From NCBI GenBank assembly GCA_032821775.1, contig JAVLRN010000005.1, forward strand, positions 3,348,001 through 3,412,000: a stretch of 64,000 bases of DNA, given 5' to 3'. Positions 43,801 through 56,411 of the stretch are shown in pieces (the first letter of the stretch is position 1; every line of letters starts with the position of its first letter). The stretch is from Sanguinoderma infundibulare (lineage: Eukaryota > Basidiomycota > Agaricomycetes > Polyporales > Polyporaceae). The notes beneath the pieces were generated by a model. That model saw only the letters and a program-made list of their open reading frames with translations. It did not search any database and was not told the DNA's origin. The position numbers and the translations under genes were made by a program.

Positions 43801-45757
43801 GACGGACGTGTGCGCCGCCCGCCACGCGGGGTCCTTCATCGCGCGCTCAGCGTTCGGGTTCGCTTTGTTCGCGGCGTATTCTGGAATACGAGCCGCGTCT
43901 TCGGGAGAGCCAGGGTCGGTGATGTAGAGAGGGCGAGATGGGGTCGTTGGGACGGACTTTAGCGGGCTGAATGGCGAAGCCTTGGCCTTTGTTGGTGTTT
44001 GTGGTGGAGAGGGGCTGGGGGAAAGTTGAGACGGCTCGGCTTCGAGTTCGCTGTCTTGCCAGTGGTCACCGTCGACGACCATGGAAGAGTCTGGTTCACT
44101 AGGGCGTGGGTCGCTCACAATCGGTTTGGCTTTCCTGGGGGCAGAAGGCCGCATTGTTGGCGCGACGAAGTTGCCGAAGAGCGACTTCTGTGGTGCCTTG
44201 CGGCCTTGTGTCGCCTCAACCCGCTCCCCAGGGCTGAAGATGTAGTTCTGCCAGGGGAGGAGCGTGCCAGCCTTGAGGCTCTCGACAAGCCAGTCGGGCT
44301 TGACGACCTTCAGGTACCTGAACTCGCGGACTTTTGCCGGAGTGAGCGAGCAGGTTAGAACGTGAGTCCTGTGGAAGTATTCAGACACACTTGTACGCTT
44401 GAACGGTCAAAAACAGGGCCAGACGCGGGTACACCTGCTTCGGTTTGACCTCGCATACGCGTACACATGACTGATCCTTCAGAGCTCATTGTTGCCCATA
44501 AGTGCGCGTCATGTCCAAATGACCAACACTCGTAACCGTATCCGACCTAGCCAAAACTCCACCTCCAAGGATACAAGTCCATGGGGATGTAGTTATGGTT
44601 GGGATCATCTCAAAATGGTACACACACCCATGTCCATCGCGTGCGCTGCGTTCGCGACACTTTCGGACGCGTTTTGTGTTATCGCGGCATGCGAAACAAG
44701 TCCGCGCCACCACAACTCGCGCCAAAGACGCTGTCGCCGCGAGGCTCGTCAAAGACCTGGCTCCATCTTCGCGAAGCAAGTCAAGGGCCACGCTCTGCCT
44801 TCGCGACAAGCGTTAAGAACCCCGGTCCTGAGCACGATGCATACATTTTGCGCGCTAATTAGTAGCATTGACCGGATATATGCACGCGCGCATGACCCTA
44901 CTCGGCCCAACCCATCGCGTAGAGAACGTATCCTCCCAGATGGGCGCCCGCAGGGCCTCCACGCGGGTGTGGAACCCCTCGGTCGCAGGCCTATTAAGCT
45001 TTGGGCGTGCGGAAGGGGAGGGTGACTGTGTGGTTCTGTCTCGTTCTGGTTCCCGTTTTGGACCACGCACCGAGGCCTCCTGAACGGCTGGTGACGACAC
45101 TAGTCCATCCCTAGTGAAACTTAAAGATAGGGACGTACACGAGCGACTTCTTGTCCAGATACGGATGGAAGATGCCTCCGTTCTCAACGACCATCTTGCG
45201 CAAATCCTGCACGGACGGCTCCGTCCAACCGTTGATCTATCGCGCCAGACGTGAGTCCGCTTCGAAACACAACAAAAAGGGCGCATACACACATAGATCT
45301 GGAGACCGCTGAAGATCTTGCTCCGCCGGCCCGACCCGTCCTCCGCACCTTCAATCTCCCCGTTCTGGAGCTGCAGCTTCGCGCGCTTCCTCGTCATGTA
45401 TTCTCCGAACTCGCCGAATCGCGCGGCGCCGTAGGTGTGCGAGTCCAGGTACGAGTCTTCGTCTTCTCCACAGGTCCTGTCGACGGCATTGAGGACGCTG
45501 TGGTACTGTGCGCCATCCTCATCGGCATACAAATCGTCGTCCGGAGAGCGTTGCCTCTTCAATGTGGGTTGGGTGGGAGGGGGCGGCGAGTCTGCCTCGC
45601 GTCTTCGGGGTTGTGCGAGCGGATGTGGCGAGGGAGTTCTGGAAAGGCTCACCGCAGCGTCTCCCGGAATCTCCACTTCATTAATTGCCTTGAGGAACTC
45701 GGGGTCGTCGTCGAAGTAGTCAGACGAATTGGTGCTATCCTGCGTGAAGGGTGCCAT
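40897..45757 (-). CDS. REV1: DNA repair protein REV1 (Y-family deoxycytidyl transferase)
   Basis: Eight exons: 45757-45293, 45236-45139, 44368-43256, 43196-43137, 43079-42856, 42802-42465, 42412-42254 and 42204-40897, giving 1254 residues. A BRCT domain lies at about 148-240 (IFSGLQIYINGWT, THVLTCSL, KVVKPDWLVESL). The catalytic core starts near 495 with the metal-binding MHCDFDSFF, then SLQQARKLCP, SVDEALIDV near 603 (second acidic pair) and SIGIAHNIMLARLAS. Two ubiquitin-binding motifs with a central Leu-Pro (VFEALPEDVRKEL, VFAALPPEMQ) and a C-terminal polymerase-binding domain end the protein. REV1 inserts C opposite damaged G and scaffolds translesion polymerases in the nucleus. Intron 2, inside the BRCT domain, is about 770 nt; the others are 49-59 nt. 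Confidence 0.95.
44369..45138 (-). other. Unusually long intron 2 of REV1
   Basis: Donor GTACGT (minus strand, at 45138) and acceptor CTTCCACAG (ending at 44369) bound about 770 nt. The BRCT domain reads straight across without missing residues, so no exon is hidden here. The content has no long believable frame. A short palindrome CACTAG-7-CTAGTG lies at 45098-45116 near the donor. Possibly an element inserted into an originally short intron. Confidence 0.7.
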
Positions 45758-46328
45758 TCCCGAACGGAGGAAATGGTACTTGATGATTCGGAGTTTGATT
45801 TAACGGAAACGTGGAAGGAAGGTTTGTCAAGAGGGGATAGGATTGCAACAGGAAGTCATGGTCATGGTAGCTGCAGAGATGATGAAAGAGCGTAAGCGCC
45901 GGATGGATGTTTGGCAAGAGCTTCGGAGCCAAATAAATCACGTAAGTTAATACATAAGCAACGCCTCGCGCTGGGATTCAAATTAGCGCGTGTTCCTGAC
46001 CCTGGGGCGGACCGTTATCGGCGGTGGCTCCTCCGCCACGACAAGGCCGCCATCATGATCCAGATCACCCCGGCACAGGCCCGAATGGCAATGGCTGTGA
46101 GTGGCCTCGCCTAATCATCGTTGCACAAGGCCTCGCCAAACGACGCGCGCAACAGGTGAAAACGGACAGCCAGCCGCACAGGACGGACATTCATAGGCTC
46201 ATAGCATCCGACTCGTCGGGGGCCCCACTGCTGCTACTTCACTCACCTCACCAGCTCGACACGACGACGCATAATCCCTCTGTGCTCAACTTGCACGTCT
46301 CGACTTCTGCACGGCAAAAGACACAACG
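45758..46328. promoter_or_regulatory. Divergent promoter region, REV1 / YPT1
   Basis: 571 bp between the two start codons. No clear TATA box is visible on either side. Confidence 0.5.
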
Positions 46329-47264
<936 letters not shown>

Positions 47265-48570
47265 GGAGGCGGTCGTTCGGGAAATCATTCCCATTTGTCG
47301 GATTGTGTGTCTCACCTACGTGCGTGCATTCTTGCTGTGAGCACAATACGTAACTATTGCTCTCGATGCATGTATCACTACACTCCCCGGATCTATATCA
47401 TGTTAGGATATTGCTCTTTTCTGCCTTCTGCTCTTTCAGCTGGTCCGACTAACGCTGCCTTACGGCGAGCGTCCCTGGCAAGGCTTCCGTCCCAAGACAA
47501 TCCACCCAAGCGCATCGTGCGTTGGTTTCTCAGGTCGTATGGTAAGTGTGATTTAGGCCGTCAGGTCACTGATACCCGCTTTTCGGACTTATTCAGCTGC
47601 ATTCAACGCAAGCCTGCACTGCCTCCCTGGTGTGTCTATTCAATGTTCGCAAGAAGGATTGATCATCGGGTTCGCGACGATCGAGAATAAGCTTCGCGAA
47701 GCGGGAGAAGACAGTACAGGCATTGCAACCGAACAACTACAGGAAGCTTGCGTCTGTCTGTCCTCGGATGACGCCGCCGGTGGTCAAAGACGGCCATTTT
47801 GCGGACTTGGGCGCCTTCAAGGCCTACAATCTTCACTGCCGTCAAGGCGAACCTCGAGGCCAAGTACGCCGGGTTCGAGCACCGCTTCTCTACCGTGACG
47901 GATGGTCGACTCGACGGGTGACTACGGGATCATCATGGCAGCAGGCAGGGGAAACGTCAGGAGTGCTATGGGACGGGCCGCGCGTGAGCGGTCGTGAGGG
48001 AAATCGACGGCGCGCAGAAGATCGTCGAGGCGAGCGTTTGTTCGTTCGTGTGGAAAGAAGGGTGCTTGTGCTTGAGATCACCAGCCTCGGCTCAGCTCCC
48101 CTCTCGTACTCGGGATGCTGCGGCCAGGGCTTGCGTGTGTACCTGGGTGCTGCCAGTGCCTATGTACGTTGGCGTACGCCCGGCTTATTGCACGCATTGC
48201 ATGGCGTCCCACTGCGCACACTGGGCTGTGAATACGAACAACACTGAGTCATCAAGAGGGGGGTTCTTGCGCCACCTAGACCCGCCGAGCAACTGGAGTG
48301 CCCATCTGACCTGTATGTATGACGAAATATAGTCGCGTGGTGTCTATTAACAGCCCTCGATTAAGCTCTGTTGGAGTACCTTCCTAGTCACCGACTTGGC
48401 CGGGACCGCACTGCACCCGCTGTGTCTACGCGTCCTGAAAGACAAACCCGCGGGCCCTCGCGCCGTCTGGGCTTATATTCAGCACAGGATGGGGTCCACT
48501 CTCAGAGAACCCCACCCTCTTTGCAGCCCACCAAACTCCAACAACAACTCTCGCAAACGTTTCAAACGTC
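47265..48570. other. Intergenic with protein-like fragments
   Basis: Plus-strand frames at 47.45-47.95 kb contain strings such as GLIIGFATIENKLREAGED and ANLEAKYAGFEHRFSTVTDG, with a possible intron at about 47541-47595. They change frame and I recognise no family, so this may be a decayed gene. From about 48450 comes the leader of the methyltransferase gene. Confidence 0.3.
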
Positions 48571-49457
48571 ATGGCCGACCACCAGCACGACGTTGACCAT
48601 GCCCACGGACACGCCCACGCCCACGCTCACGACTTTGCGACCGCCAACAAGGCTTACTTCGACGAGCACGCGCACAAGCTCGAGGAGATGCACCCCCGAT
48701 GGCCCGAGATGGCCCGCAAGGAGGTCGAAGCGATGCGCGCTGCGTGGCCCGCCCTCTTCGACAAGGAGCACACTGTGACCCTAGACTATGCCTGCGGTAT
48801 CGGTACGTCGTGCATTCATAGCCTATACATTGGGGATGCGCAGGACTCACTAGCATGACGTCCCCAAGGCCTCGTCTCGGAGCGCCTCTTCCCGCACGTG
48901 AAGAAGATCGTCGGGGTGGACATCAGCCAGGTCTCCGTCGACCGTTACAACACCCTCGCCGCCGAGAAGCTCGGCCAGACGCCCGAGGCCATGCAGGCCG
49001 TCTGCGTCGAGCTCAAGGGCGAGCAAGGCGAGCTGGACGGGACCAAGTTCGACCTCGTCCTGGTGCGCATCTTCCCCGCCCTCCTTCCTCATTCCTCTCT
49101 CTGCCTCTGTCCTCACGTCGTCTCCTCCTTCCCCACCCGCAGTGCTGCGCGGCCTACCACCACTTCCCCTCGATCGACGACACGACGCGGCTGCTCACCT
49201 TCTTCCTCAAGCCCGGCGGCACGCTTCTCGTCGTCGACATCAAGGCCGCGGACGACAGCCATGCGCTCTTCCCCGAGAACAACCACGGGCTCGTCCCGCA
49301 ACGGCACGGGATCAGCGAGGCCCAGCTCCGCGCGGCGTTCGAGGGCGCCGGCCTTGGCGGGTTCGAGATGAGAGACATGGGGAGGGAGCCGTTGCCGCAT
49401 AGCACGGAGGGGGAAGAGGCGACGTGGTTCGTCGCGAGGGGAGTGAAGCCTGTTTAG
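48571..49457 (+). CDS. Class I SAM-dependent methyltransferase, copy A
   Basis: Exons 48571-48802, 48869-49062 and 49143-49457 give 246 residues. Motif I is split by the first intron (LDYACGIGLVSERLFP). Then come KIVGVDISQVSVDRYN, ELDGTKFDLVL, CCAAYHHF, FFLKPGGTLLVVDIKA and a C-terminal WFVARGVKP. The enzyme should transfer a methyl group from S-adenosylmethionine; the substrate cannot be told. The N-terminus has a His-rich run (HAHGHAHAHAH, residues about 10-20), a feature of metal-binding peptides that the paralogue lacks. The paralogue at 55384-56210 shares both intron positions and is inverted. Confidence 0.88.
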
Positions 49458-50950
49458 AGTCTACCCGCTCTCCCCTGAACGCTAATGTGTAGTCGTATAC
49501 TGAGACCAAGACTGAGACAGAGGCTGTTTGCGTACTGTTGGATTGTTAGTACTGGCTGCGGGCAAGTTCCATTGACAGGGTAGAGCTAGTATATATAAGC
49601 TTGCAATCCAGATACATCACAGCATGTGAAGCTAGACGGTGCCAGCCGAAAAATCATCGTTAGTATCGGTGCAAGTCATCCGAGCCATGGCTGGAGAGTT
49701 CGGTCAAGGAGCGTAAGCGCTCGTCGGGTGCGACTCGGCTAACACCGACTCCCGGCCGGTTCCCGTCGGTTCCTCTACAAGCGTGTCGTGCCAACGTGGA
49801 CCGGCCCCCGCGCCGCCGCCACACTGTCCTCGTCCTTGCAGTCTCTAGAGCTGCGATGTGGGTATGCTTGAGCTGTCTCGAGTATCTTCTGATGGATTAA
49901 AGTAAGTATTAAAGTAATCCCTCGGCGTACGCCCGCCAATCATCTGGCGACCCGCACGGCTTCAAGCAACTTGGGACAATGGGCCAATGTCAGAACGAAA
50001 CAAACGCTCAATGTTTACAAAGGCAACGTTGAGCACAAGGGAGCGTGTTATCTGTGCATACATACTCTATCTGACAACGAAACAACACCCTTTGTCGCGC
50101 GCGTTTTGCACGACCGCGGCCGTCGAGACTCACGGTGAGCGTTAATGTTTCTCATGATCAAAGGCTTACTTATGTATCCTTGATGTATATGCTCCAGCTG
50201 TGATTGTTTTAGGGTTATAAATTATTTTACTCAGTGGATTACCTCTGGGGCGAGCATCCGAAACTGCTCACTCTCGTCCTAAATTTCTCGCAGATCGCTA
50301 TCTCGTGGCAGGTCTCACCCGTTCACCACAACCCTGAACTTTATTCAAGGCTTCCAGCGCACAGTCCACGATGCATCCCTTCAGCTGAAATGGTGCAAGG
50401 AGTGGCACTTCTTTCGGCCTTTGTTCGAGCAGCCCTCCCCTATATATAGGACGAGGCTTCGCTCCTCATCCTCAGCGACACAGCTCCCCAGTCGTCCAAG
50501 ATGTGACGTGTTCAAGCACATCCAGGTGAGCCACTTCCTATCTCCACCTCGTTTTCCGGCGTTTTTAACCGCAAGTAGCACCTCCAGACGGACCGTTTCC
50601 CGAGTCGGTCGCAGTCTGTCCGTCGCCCCTTCCATCTCCTCTCATCCCCCCCTCCTTCAAGTTCCCTACCACCCGCCGCCCTGAAACGCCGCTCTTACGT
50701 GTCCGTCACGACACAGGCACAGAATATACACTCTTAACTGTAAACACGTGGCATCTGCTTGAGCCCACGTGCCGCGCGCATATGTTTCTTTTTGGAGTCG
50801 ACGCGCCCAGTGAGTGTCGGGTTGGGTCTTTTTCGTTTGTGGATGGTCGCTCACGCTGCGCTGCGCACTCATTCAGCAATCCCTCTCACAATCACCAATG
50901 CCTTCGTACCTGGACCATGCCTGACGGGACCGCTGGGATGCCAGACGTCT
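49458..50950. other. Intergenic, no gene seen
   Basis: About 1.5 kb with only short frames. I cannot name anything in it. Confidence 0.5.
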
Positions 50951-50958
50951 TATATAAA
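50951..50958 (+). promoter_or_regulatory. TATA box upstream of the zinc-finger locus
   Basis: TATATAAA, about 245 bp before the likely ATG at 51203 of the C2H2 locus. Confidence 0.45.
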
Positions 50959-51202
50959 GGTTGAATTCTCGAATCTCTGGCGTTCACCGAACACTATCCC
51001 ATCCACACACTATCCCATCCACCCTCTGTCACGTCTGCTCACGGCAACCAGGTCTTGGACTTCCCGTGGCTTCCGCTACCAAGCGAACTCAGAAGGTCCC
51101 AACTTTCCACTACAGCTAACCATTAGCGGCGAGGGGTTCGCGAGGATCGCGCCACCGATATTCGACTTGACTCGGCAACCGACTCCGCCATCGGATGAAG
51201 AG

Positions 51203-51778
51203 ATGGCGGACGAAGCTGGGGAGTCGAATTCGAAGACGCCGACCAAGAAGAAGCCACGCTCGCAGACCAAGAAATCGCCGACGAAGGCACCTTCTCGGCG
51301 CAAGACACACTTACTTTCGCCCCGACGTGGCGACTGACGATGCCCCCAGCCAGGTGTGGTGCCCATTCTGCCCAGACCATTCCTTCCCTCAAGCGTCCAA
51401 CTTGAAGGCGCACATCCAGGCTGTACAGTGAGCACCACGGGTGTCATGTCCATTGTTGCCTATGTTGCTGACGCGGTGCGGTTATGTAGCCTGAGGATTG
51501 AAAGCTTCGTATGCCCTCACGAGTGGATCGACGATGCCGGCCGCATCTTCCCCTGCGAAGAGAAATATACGACACAGTCGCAGTTGATCCGGCACAGGAG
51601 AAGTGAACACGGTCACCACGCCATACGCGACAAGAACAAGGTCTTGTTGCCCACCCCTGTGGGGGCGGTGTTCACGGATCGCAGATGGCCCATGGAACCC
51701 AGCTGGCTTTCGCGTCCGAGCTTCCACGTGTTGAACGCGTCCTGGTTCGCGAACGGACCGTACGACGTTTGCGTTTGA
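51203..51778 (+). pseudogene. C2H2 zinc-finger protein, frameshifted
   Basis: The N-terminal part (MADEAGESNSKTPTKKKPRS, basic) is in one frame up to about 51310. Finger 1 (CPFCPDHSFPQASNLKAHIQ) is in the next frame, with no splice pair of reasonable length that could connect them. A single-base change near 51310-51320 would explain it. A proper intron follows (51428-51489), which restores the last His of finger 1 and leads into finger 2 (FVCPHEWIDDAG, CEEKYTTQSQLIRHRRSEH). The C2H2 spacing fits a DNA-binding protein. It is either a pseudogene or a sequencing error at one base. The 3' end is not settled. Confidence 0.55.
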
Positions 51779-51799
51779 TTCTCCGGCCGGGCGGCGTCG

Positions 51800-52870
51800 A
51801 CGTACAAGGCGGGTTCGAACATGGCGTTCCCACACGCGGACCCGATCCAGTCGCGTCTCGGGAGGCCCTCTCAGACGACGGAGGACGATGGACGACCAGC
51901 TTCGGCGCCACGATGTGGCGGAACGAGAGCAAGGAGGTGAAGGACTACTGGCAGGTACCCATCAGGGAGTCGACCGGAAGGGAGTACAACCACCGGCCAT
52001 AGTAGAAGGAGAAGACGTCCATCACGAAAGGCCCCTGCCACGCCCAACCACCAAAGCGAACTGGTCTAGCTCTTGCTCGCCCCCATCTTTCTCATATGCG
52101 GCCGCCCCGGGACTCACGTCCGGCGCCCGCTTTGGCCAGCTTTGTCGGCTTCAACCGATGGCCCGAGTCTCACTCCGACGCTCCGTACTGCCCCACCCCG
52201 ATCCAAGGCTCGAACGTCCCCCTCTCAGGCGAAGCCCCTGCGTTTAATTTTCCCTGGTACTTCCCTCCCTCGACTGGCAAGCAGCAGGTTGCGAGCAAAG
52301 GTGTGTACCAATATACCCCGTTGACGCCATCCGATCGTTCTCGTTCTCATATCTTTCCTAGCTGCCAAAGAGGTCTTCCTCAAGCAGCCAAATCTCTGCG
52401 TACCCAATCGCAAGGCGGCTGTCGGCCTCCGTCCACCACTTCAACTCGTGCCCCCTCCGCCCGCGACGTTCGAGATGAGGCTCCCAACGTCCTCAGCCTT
52501 CGTCGCACCCTTCCCCAGTGTGACGCTCTCTCTATACCCATCACATGGCTCCACCAGTCCCTCCGATGCCAACGTTGGCTTTCCGACCGTGCCGCCATCA
52601 CCCAGCTTCTCTGTGTGTTCGTCATGCTCGTCTCAGTCCTCTGGGCTGCCTGGTACGCCGCTTTTCTTCCCCGGTTTCAGCAATCCCGGGGTGTGGAGCC
52701 CCCAAGCGCCGTCTCGTTGGCCTTCGGCGGACAAAATCGCAGCCTCTTTTAACAGGAACAATTCTCAGAGTACGGCGATGCGCGACAGGGCCCTCGGTAT
52801 GTTCCAGGTTGCATTCTCGTCGGATGGGGTCAGCGAGGCATCGGACGTACCGTTGGCTCAAGAGAAATAA
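51800..52870 (+). pseudogene. HMG-box-like transcription factor, decayed
   Basis: Around 51830-52000, strings in changing frames follow the order of a fungal HMG box: SNMAFPHADPIQSRLG, then SREALSDDGG, then ATMWRNESKEVKDYWQ, then REYNHRP followed by two TAG stops. A Ser/Pro-rich region with open frames follows (FNFPWYFPPSTGKQQ, and SSAFVAPFPSVTLSLYPSHG through to 52870), as is common after the HMG box. Frames change at least twice with no convincing splice sites. I read it as a decayed HMG-box gene; the family call rests on the MWRNESKEVKDYWQ helix and is tentative. Confidence 0.4.
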
Positions 52871-53360
52871 GCGGATGCTGGGTGGTCGATGGGGAAGGCA
52901 GTAGTGTTGACATTGGCCATCCTGCGCAGGGGGTTTAAATATCGCGAGGCCGACGACAAAGCGTTGTGGACTTTTCGAAGAACAGCGTTGCGTAGTCGGC
53001 TGTCGGTGGTATTCAATCGGTTACGATTGCTCGGGATACGTCACGAGGAACTTGTAGCAAACCGCAAAGCACGAGGAAGCGATGACATCGGTGGCACAAG
53101 GCTGGCAAGAGCCTCGAGCCTTGTACGCTGAACGGCACAGCAAATTGGGGCGACTTTCCACCTTGCTCTCTCGTCCGTTTCCCTTGCTCCTTTCACTCTC
53201 TTCGAGTTCCTATCCAGCTCTGCCCGTGCCTCAACCTGCGACCTGCCAGCAGGCACCCAGTTCCAGCCCCCTTTCGGGGTCTTCTGGAGCCCCCCGACGT
53301 CCGGATATACCTGGTCTGCGGCTCTGGGAGCACGCAAAACCGCGCCGTTGTTGATCAGGC
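52871..53360. other. Intergenic, no gene seen
   Basis: Between the two HMG-box-like pieces. The long minus-strand frame 53041-53559 has no recognisable domain and is probably a shadow. Confidence 0.4.
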
Positions 53361-53745
53361 CGGTGGAGGAGGCCGACGAGGAGCGTCGCCTGCACAAGCT
53401 GAAGTACCCAAGATACAAGTTCAATCCGCGGAGGAAGACCAAGGCCGCAAAGAAGGCAGCGTCGCAGCCGCGGCCGTGGCAGGCGGGGAGCTCGAGCACA
53501 GTGATGGTGACGCGTTCGATGGCCCAGGAGAACCGGGCGGGGAAGCAGCCGGCCGCCAAGAGAACTCGCGCCGGGAGTGGGAGGAGGAGAAGGAGAACGT
53601 GGACGTTGCCTCGCAGGTGCCCCCCGCGTCGGCGATGGGTGCGGACGCGACGATGCTGGACCTGCTGTCTCGCCTTGTCGCCCCTGTCTTCCCCGTCGCT
53701 CCCGTCGGCCTCGTCCTCCTATTCCCCGGTCAGAACACGCACTAG
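53361..53745 (+). pseudogene. Fragment: C-terminal half of an HMG box
   Basis: EADEERRLHKLKYPRYKFNP followed by RRKTKAAKKAAS fits the third helix and basic tail of a SOX/MATA-type HMG box. The first half of the box is not found just upstream. The best first half is 1.4 kb away at about 51890-51970, where it ends in DYWQ before a GTACCC. After the basic tail, coding-like strings switch frame (REWEEEKENVDVASQVPP). Either this is the tail of a second, truncated gene, or a box split by inserted DNA. Confidence 0.4.
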
Positions 53746-55383
53746 AATCGGAACTTCGTGCCACCGGTGGCCGAAGACCCCACCACAACGTCTATCCTGT
53801 CAGGCTTTCCAAACATGGCTAGCAACCCAGTTACCTACTGACGACTTCGACATGAAGCAGGGCACGCTCATTGAGCGGCTTTCGTTGACTTCTCTCATTT
53901 ACGAGACGATAACAAGTCCGTTGGTTTTGCATGACGGCAGCACTTGTTTGTGCATATGCATGCCTTATGCCCTCCTTTTCCGTCATGGTAGCACCGACAG
54001 CGAGGCACCTCCACCGTCCTCCCCAATAAATTGCTCTGTGTCTGCGTATCTCAGCACCGGACACCTACTATGTGTTGTTCCAAGTCGAGCGCTGGACAGA
54101 TGCCGATCTGAACCGGGGAGCGACGCCGATGATGGAGGCTCGCACGCGTGCGCGCATGCAGCTGACATCAGTAACGGTATGCGCCGACACCAATCTGGCA
54201 TTGCGCTATTATGAACCCATGCGGGCTTGGATAAGCGACAGGACAGGCAACGGTGACGGTCAAGACCGTCTGCGTGCAGAAGCAAGCCCAGAGGTCCCGC
54301 GATCCCGCCTTCCCATACATGGAGTCGGAGCGCCGCGAGGAAGGCGGATCCAACGACCGCATCCGCCTCGTCTGGAACAAGTTCACAACCACTCACAACC
54401 TAACTCTGCGCTGTATCTCGCATATCTTGCCTTCAAATTTTCCCGACGCCGGTTAGTAGACCCAAGCTTAGAGAATGCACTTTGCTAACGGCGTTCGTCC
54501 CCATCAGATCGTCCAACCACCGCACTTGTCATGGCTACCCGCGTGGACGGACTCTATCAGCGGTGGCGCTCTATGCTGCTGAAGACCGCCGGGTTCTGGG
54601 CTGCCGCGGTGGCTGAAGAGAGATTTTCTTCGACACAACCCTCCTTCGTTTACCTCAAGACCACACTCGGCCGATCATCCCCTCGACCTATCGGGCCGCG
54701 GCTCTCTGGTTTCTCCGTTATCATTCATCGACTCCTTACCCCGCACGCACCCAAGACTCAGATCGTCTCCCTGGATGTTGTGGAAATCTCGCCATCTATC
54801 CGCGTTACGGGATGCTCTCAAATCATCGCTCGACTAGCGCATGGATCCGAGCACGGTCGCGACCGTCGTCGACTGTCGCGCCTGCTTCGGGCTCAACGCC
54901 GCGTTCGTATTCGCCGGTAGCCACATCCTCCGATTTGCCGCCAGGATGAAACGGTCTTTTTCGCAGCCGTCGTCACGCCCGCTTTCGAGGGCGACACTAC
55001 AACTTGCTCGCACGTATGGCATGGAAGCGGGTCCTCGCGCTCTCCTCCTTCCTCGGCGGCGGTCAGCTGCGGTAGAAGCTCGCCGTTCCAAATCCGTGTG
55101 GCGCGATTCCTCTCATCCAAGAATCAAATACCATTAAGCTCGCCAATTTCGCTTGTGATGCATGAGATATGACCCAAATAACCCCAAAGTTTCTATGCAA
55201 GTAGTGTTGCCGTCAGGCAGGCCTAGGCAAGCTGGAATATATAGTAATCTTGAAATACATTATACGTCTGCTATGGACTCTGGATGCGACACTGGTCTTT
55301 ACATTCGCTGCCAGTCAGGCATCGATATCTGGGTCCGCAATCCTCATCCACGCCATGGGGACAGCGTTTGATTGATCCTTCAC
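53746..55383. other. Unresolved stretch with one coding-like frame
   Basis: A plus-strand frame at 54253-54456 (KTVCVQKQAQRSRDPAFPYM, then EEGGSNDRIRLVWNKFTTTH) looks coding, with a possible GTTAGT donor after it and CATCAG acceptor at 54502-54507 leading into MATRVDGLYQRWRSML. I recognise no family and cannot fix the start or end. The rest holds nothing I can support. Confidence 0.3.
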
Positions 55384-56210
55384 TCAGCTCCCTGCAATTC
55401 CTCGCGCAATGAACCACTGTACGTCCTCCGCCGTCGAACGCATCGTCGCCTTAAACGTCTGCCTCATCTCGAACTCCGCTAGGCCAGCCCCCTCAAACGC
55501 GCTCCGCATCGTTTCTTCGTTTAGTCCGTTTTTATGCGGGACGATGTGGTGGTGGACGTCGGGAAAAATTAAACGACGATCTTCTGCGGCTTTGATATCA
55601 GCGACAAGAAGCGACCCTCCAGGCTTGAGGAACGACGCTAGGATTCGCGTTGTGTCCGTTATCAGGGGGAAGTGATGGTACGACGCACAACACTGTGTCA
55701 ATGCAGGGCATGCGTTGCGACCGCATTTAGCCAGCAGTTCCGGCGGAGGATTTGATACGCACCACTACGACGTCGAACTTGAGCCCGTCTAGCTCGCCGG
55801 GATCACCCCTCAGCTCAGTGCAGATAGCTCGCATCTCTTCTGGATCGAGACCCTGGTTCCTCGCCTGCTCATTGTAGCGATCGACGGAGGCCTGGCTGAT
55901 GTCTACCCCAACGACGCTCTTCACGTGCTGGCAGAGCTGTTGAGAGACGCTTCCTAAAATTTCAAATGTAGGCCATCAGTACTGTGTTAGAAAAGGAAAC
56001 GGACAACATACCCGTCCCGCACGCGAAGTCCATAACAGTTGTCTCGTCCTCGTCGAGGAGCTCAGGCCAAGCCTTGCGCATCGCGGCAACATTCCTGCGT
56101 CCAAGTTCGAAGCCGTGTCCGTGATCTTGGTGTGCCTGCTCGTCAAAGTAGGCTTTGTTCGCTGCTGAGAAATGGATCGCACTACCATGCACAGCACTAG
56201 ACTGAGTCAT
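55384..56210 (-). CDS. Class I SAM-dependent methyltransferase, copy B
   Basis: Exons 56210-56012, 55953-55763 and 55692-55384 give 232 residues. Motifs follow copy A: NKAYFDEQAH, MDFACGTG split by the first intron, VVGVDISQASVDRYN, ELDGLKFDVVV, CCASYHHFPLI, SFLKPGGSLLVADIKAAED and WFIARGIAGS. Both introns are at the same sites as in copy A. The N-terminus lacks the His-rich run. It is intact, so the pair may have diverged in substrate or control. It lies in the opposite orientation to copy A, with about 5.9 kb between them. Confidence 0.88.
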
Positions 56211-56411
56211 TGGCGTCGTCCGGGAGTCGTCTTGCGATTGGAGTCGTTGTCGTGACCAAGACTAAGTCCTCCGAGGCGGTCACCAGCGTCACGCGTCGTC
56301 AGCCACTCCCGGACAGCCACCGTCGGCACTCCGGGCAACGACGGTCCCGCCTGGAGCGACCACCCACGGCTTCACGCATGGCAGAACCTCACCATCAACT
56401 TCTGGTCTCAC

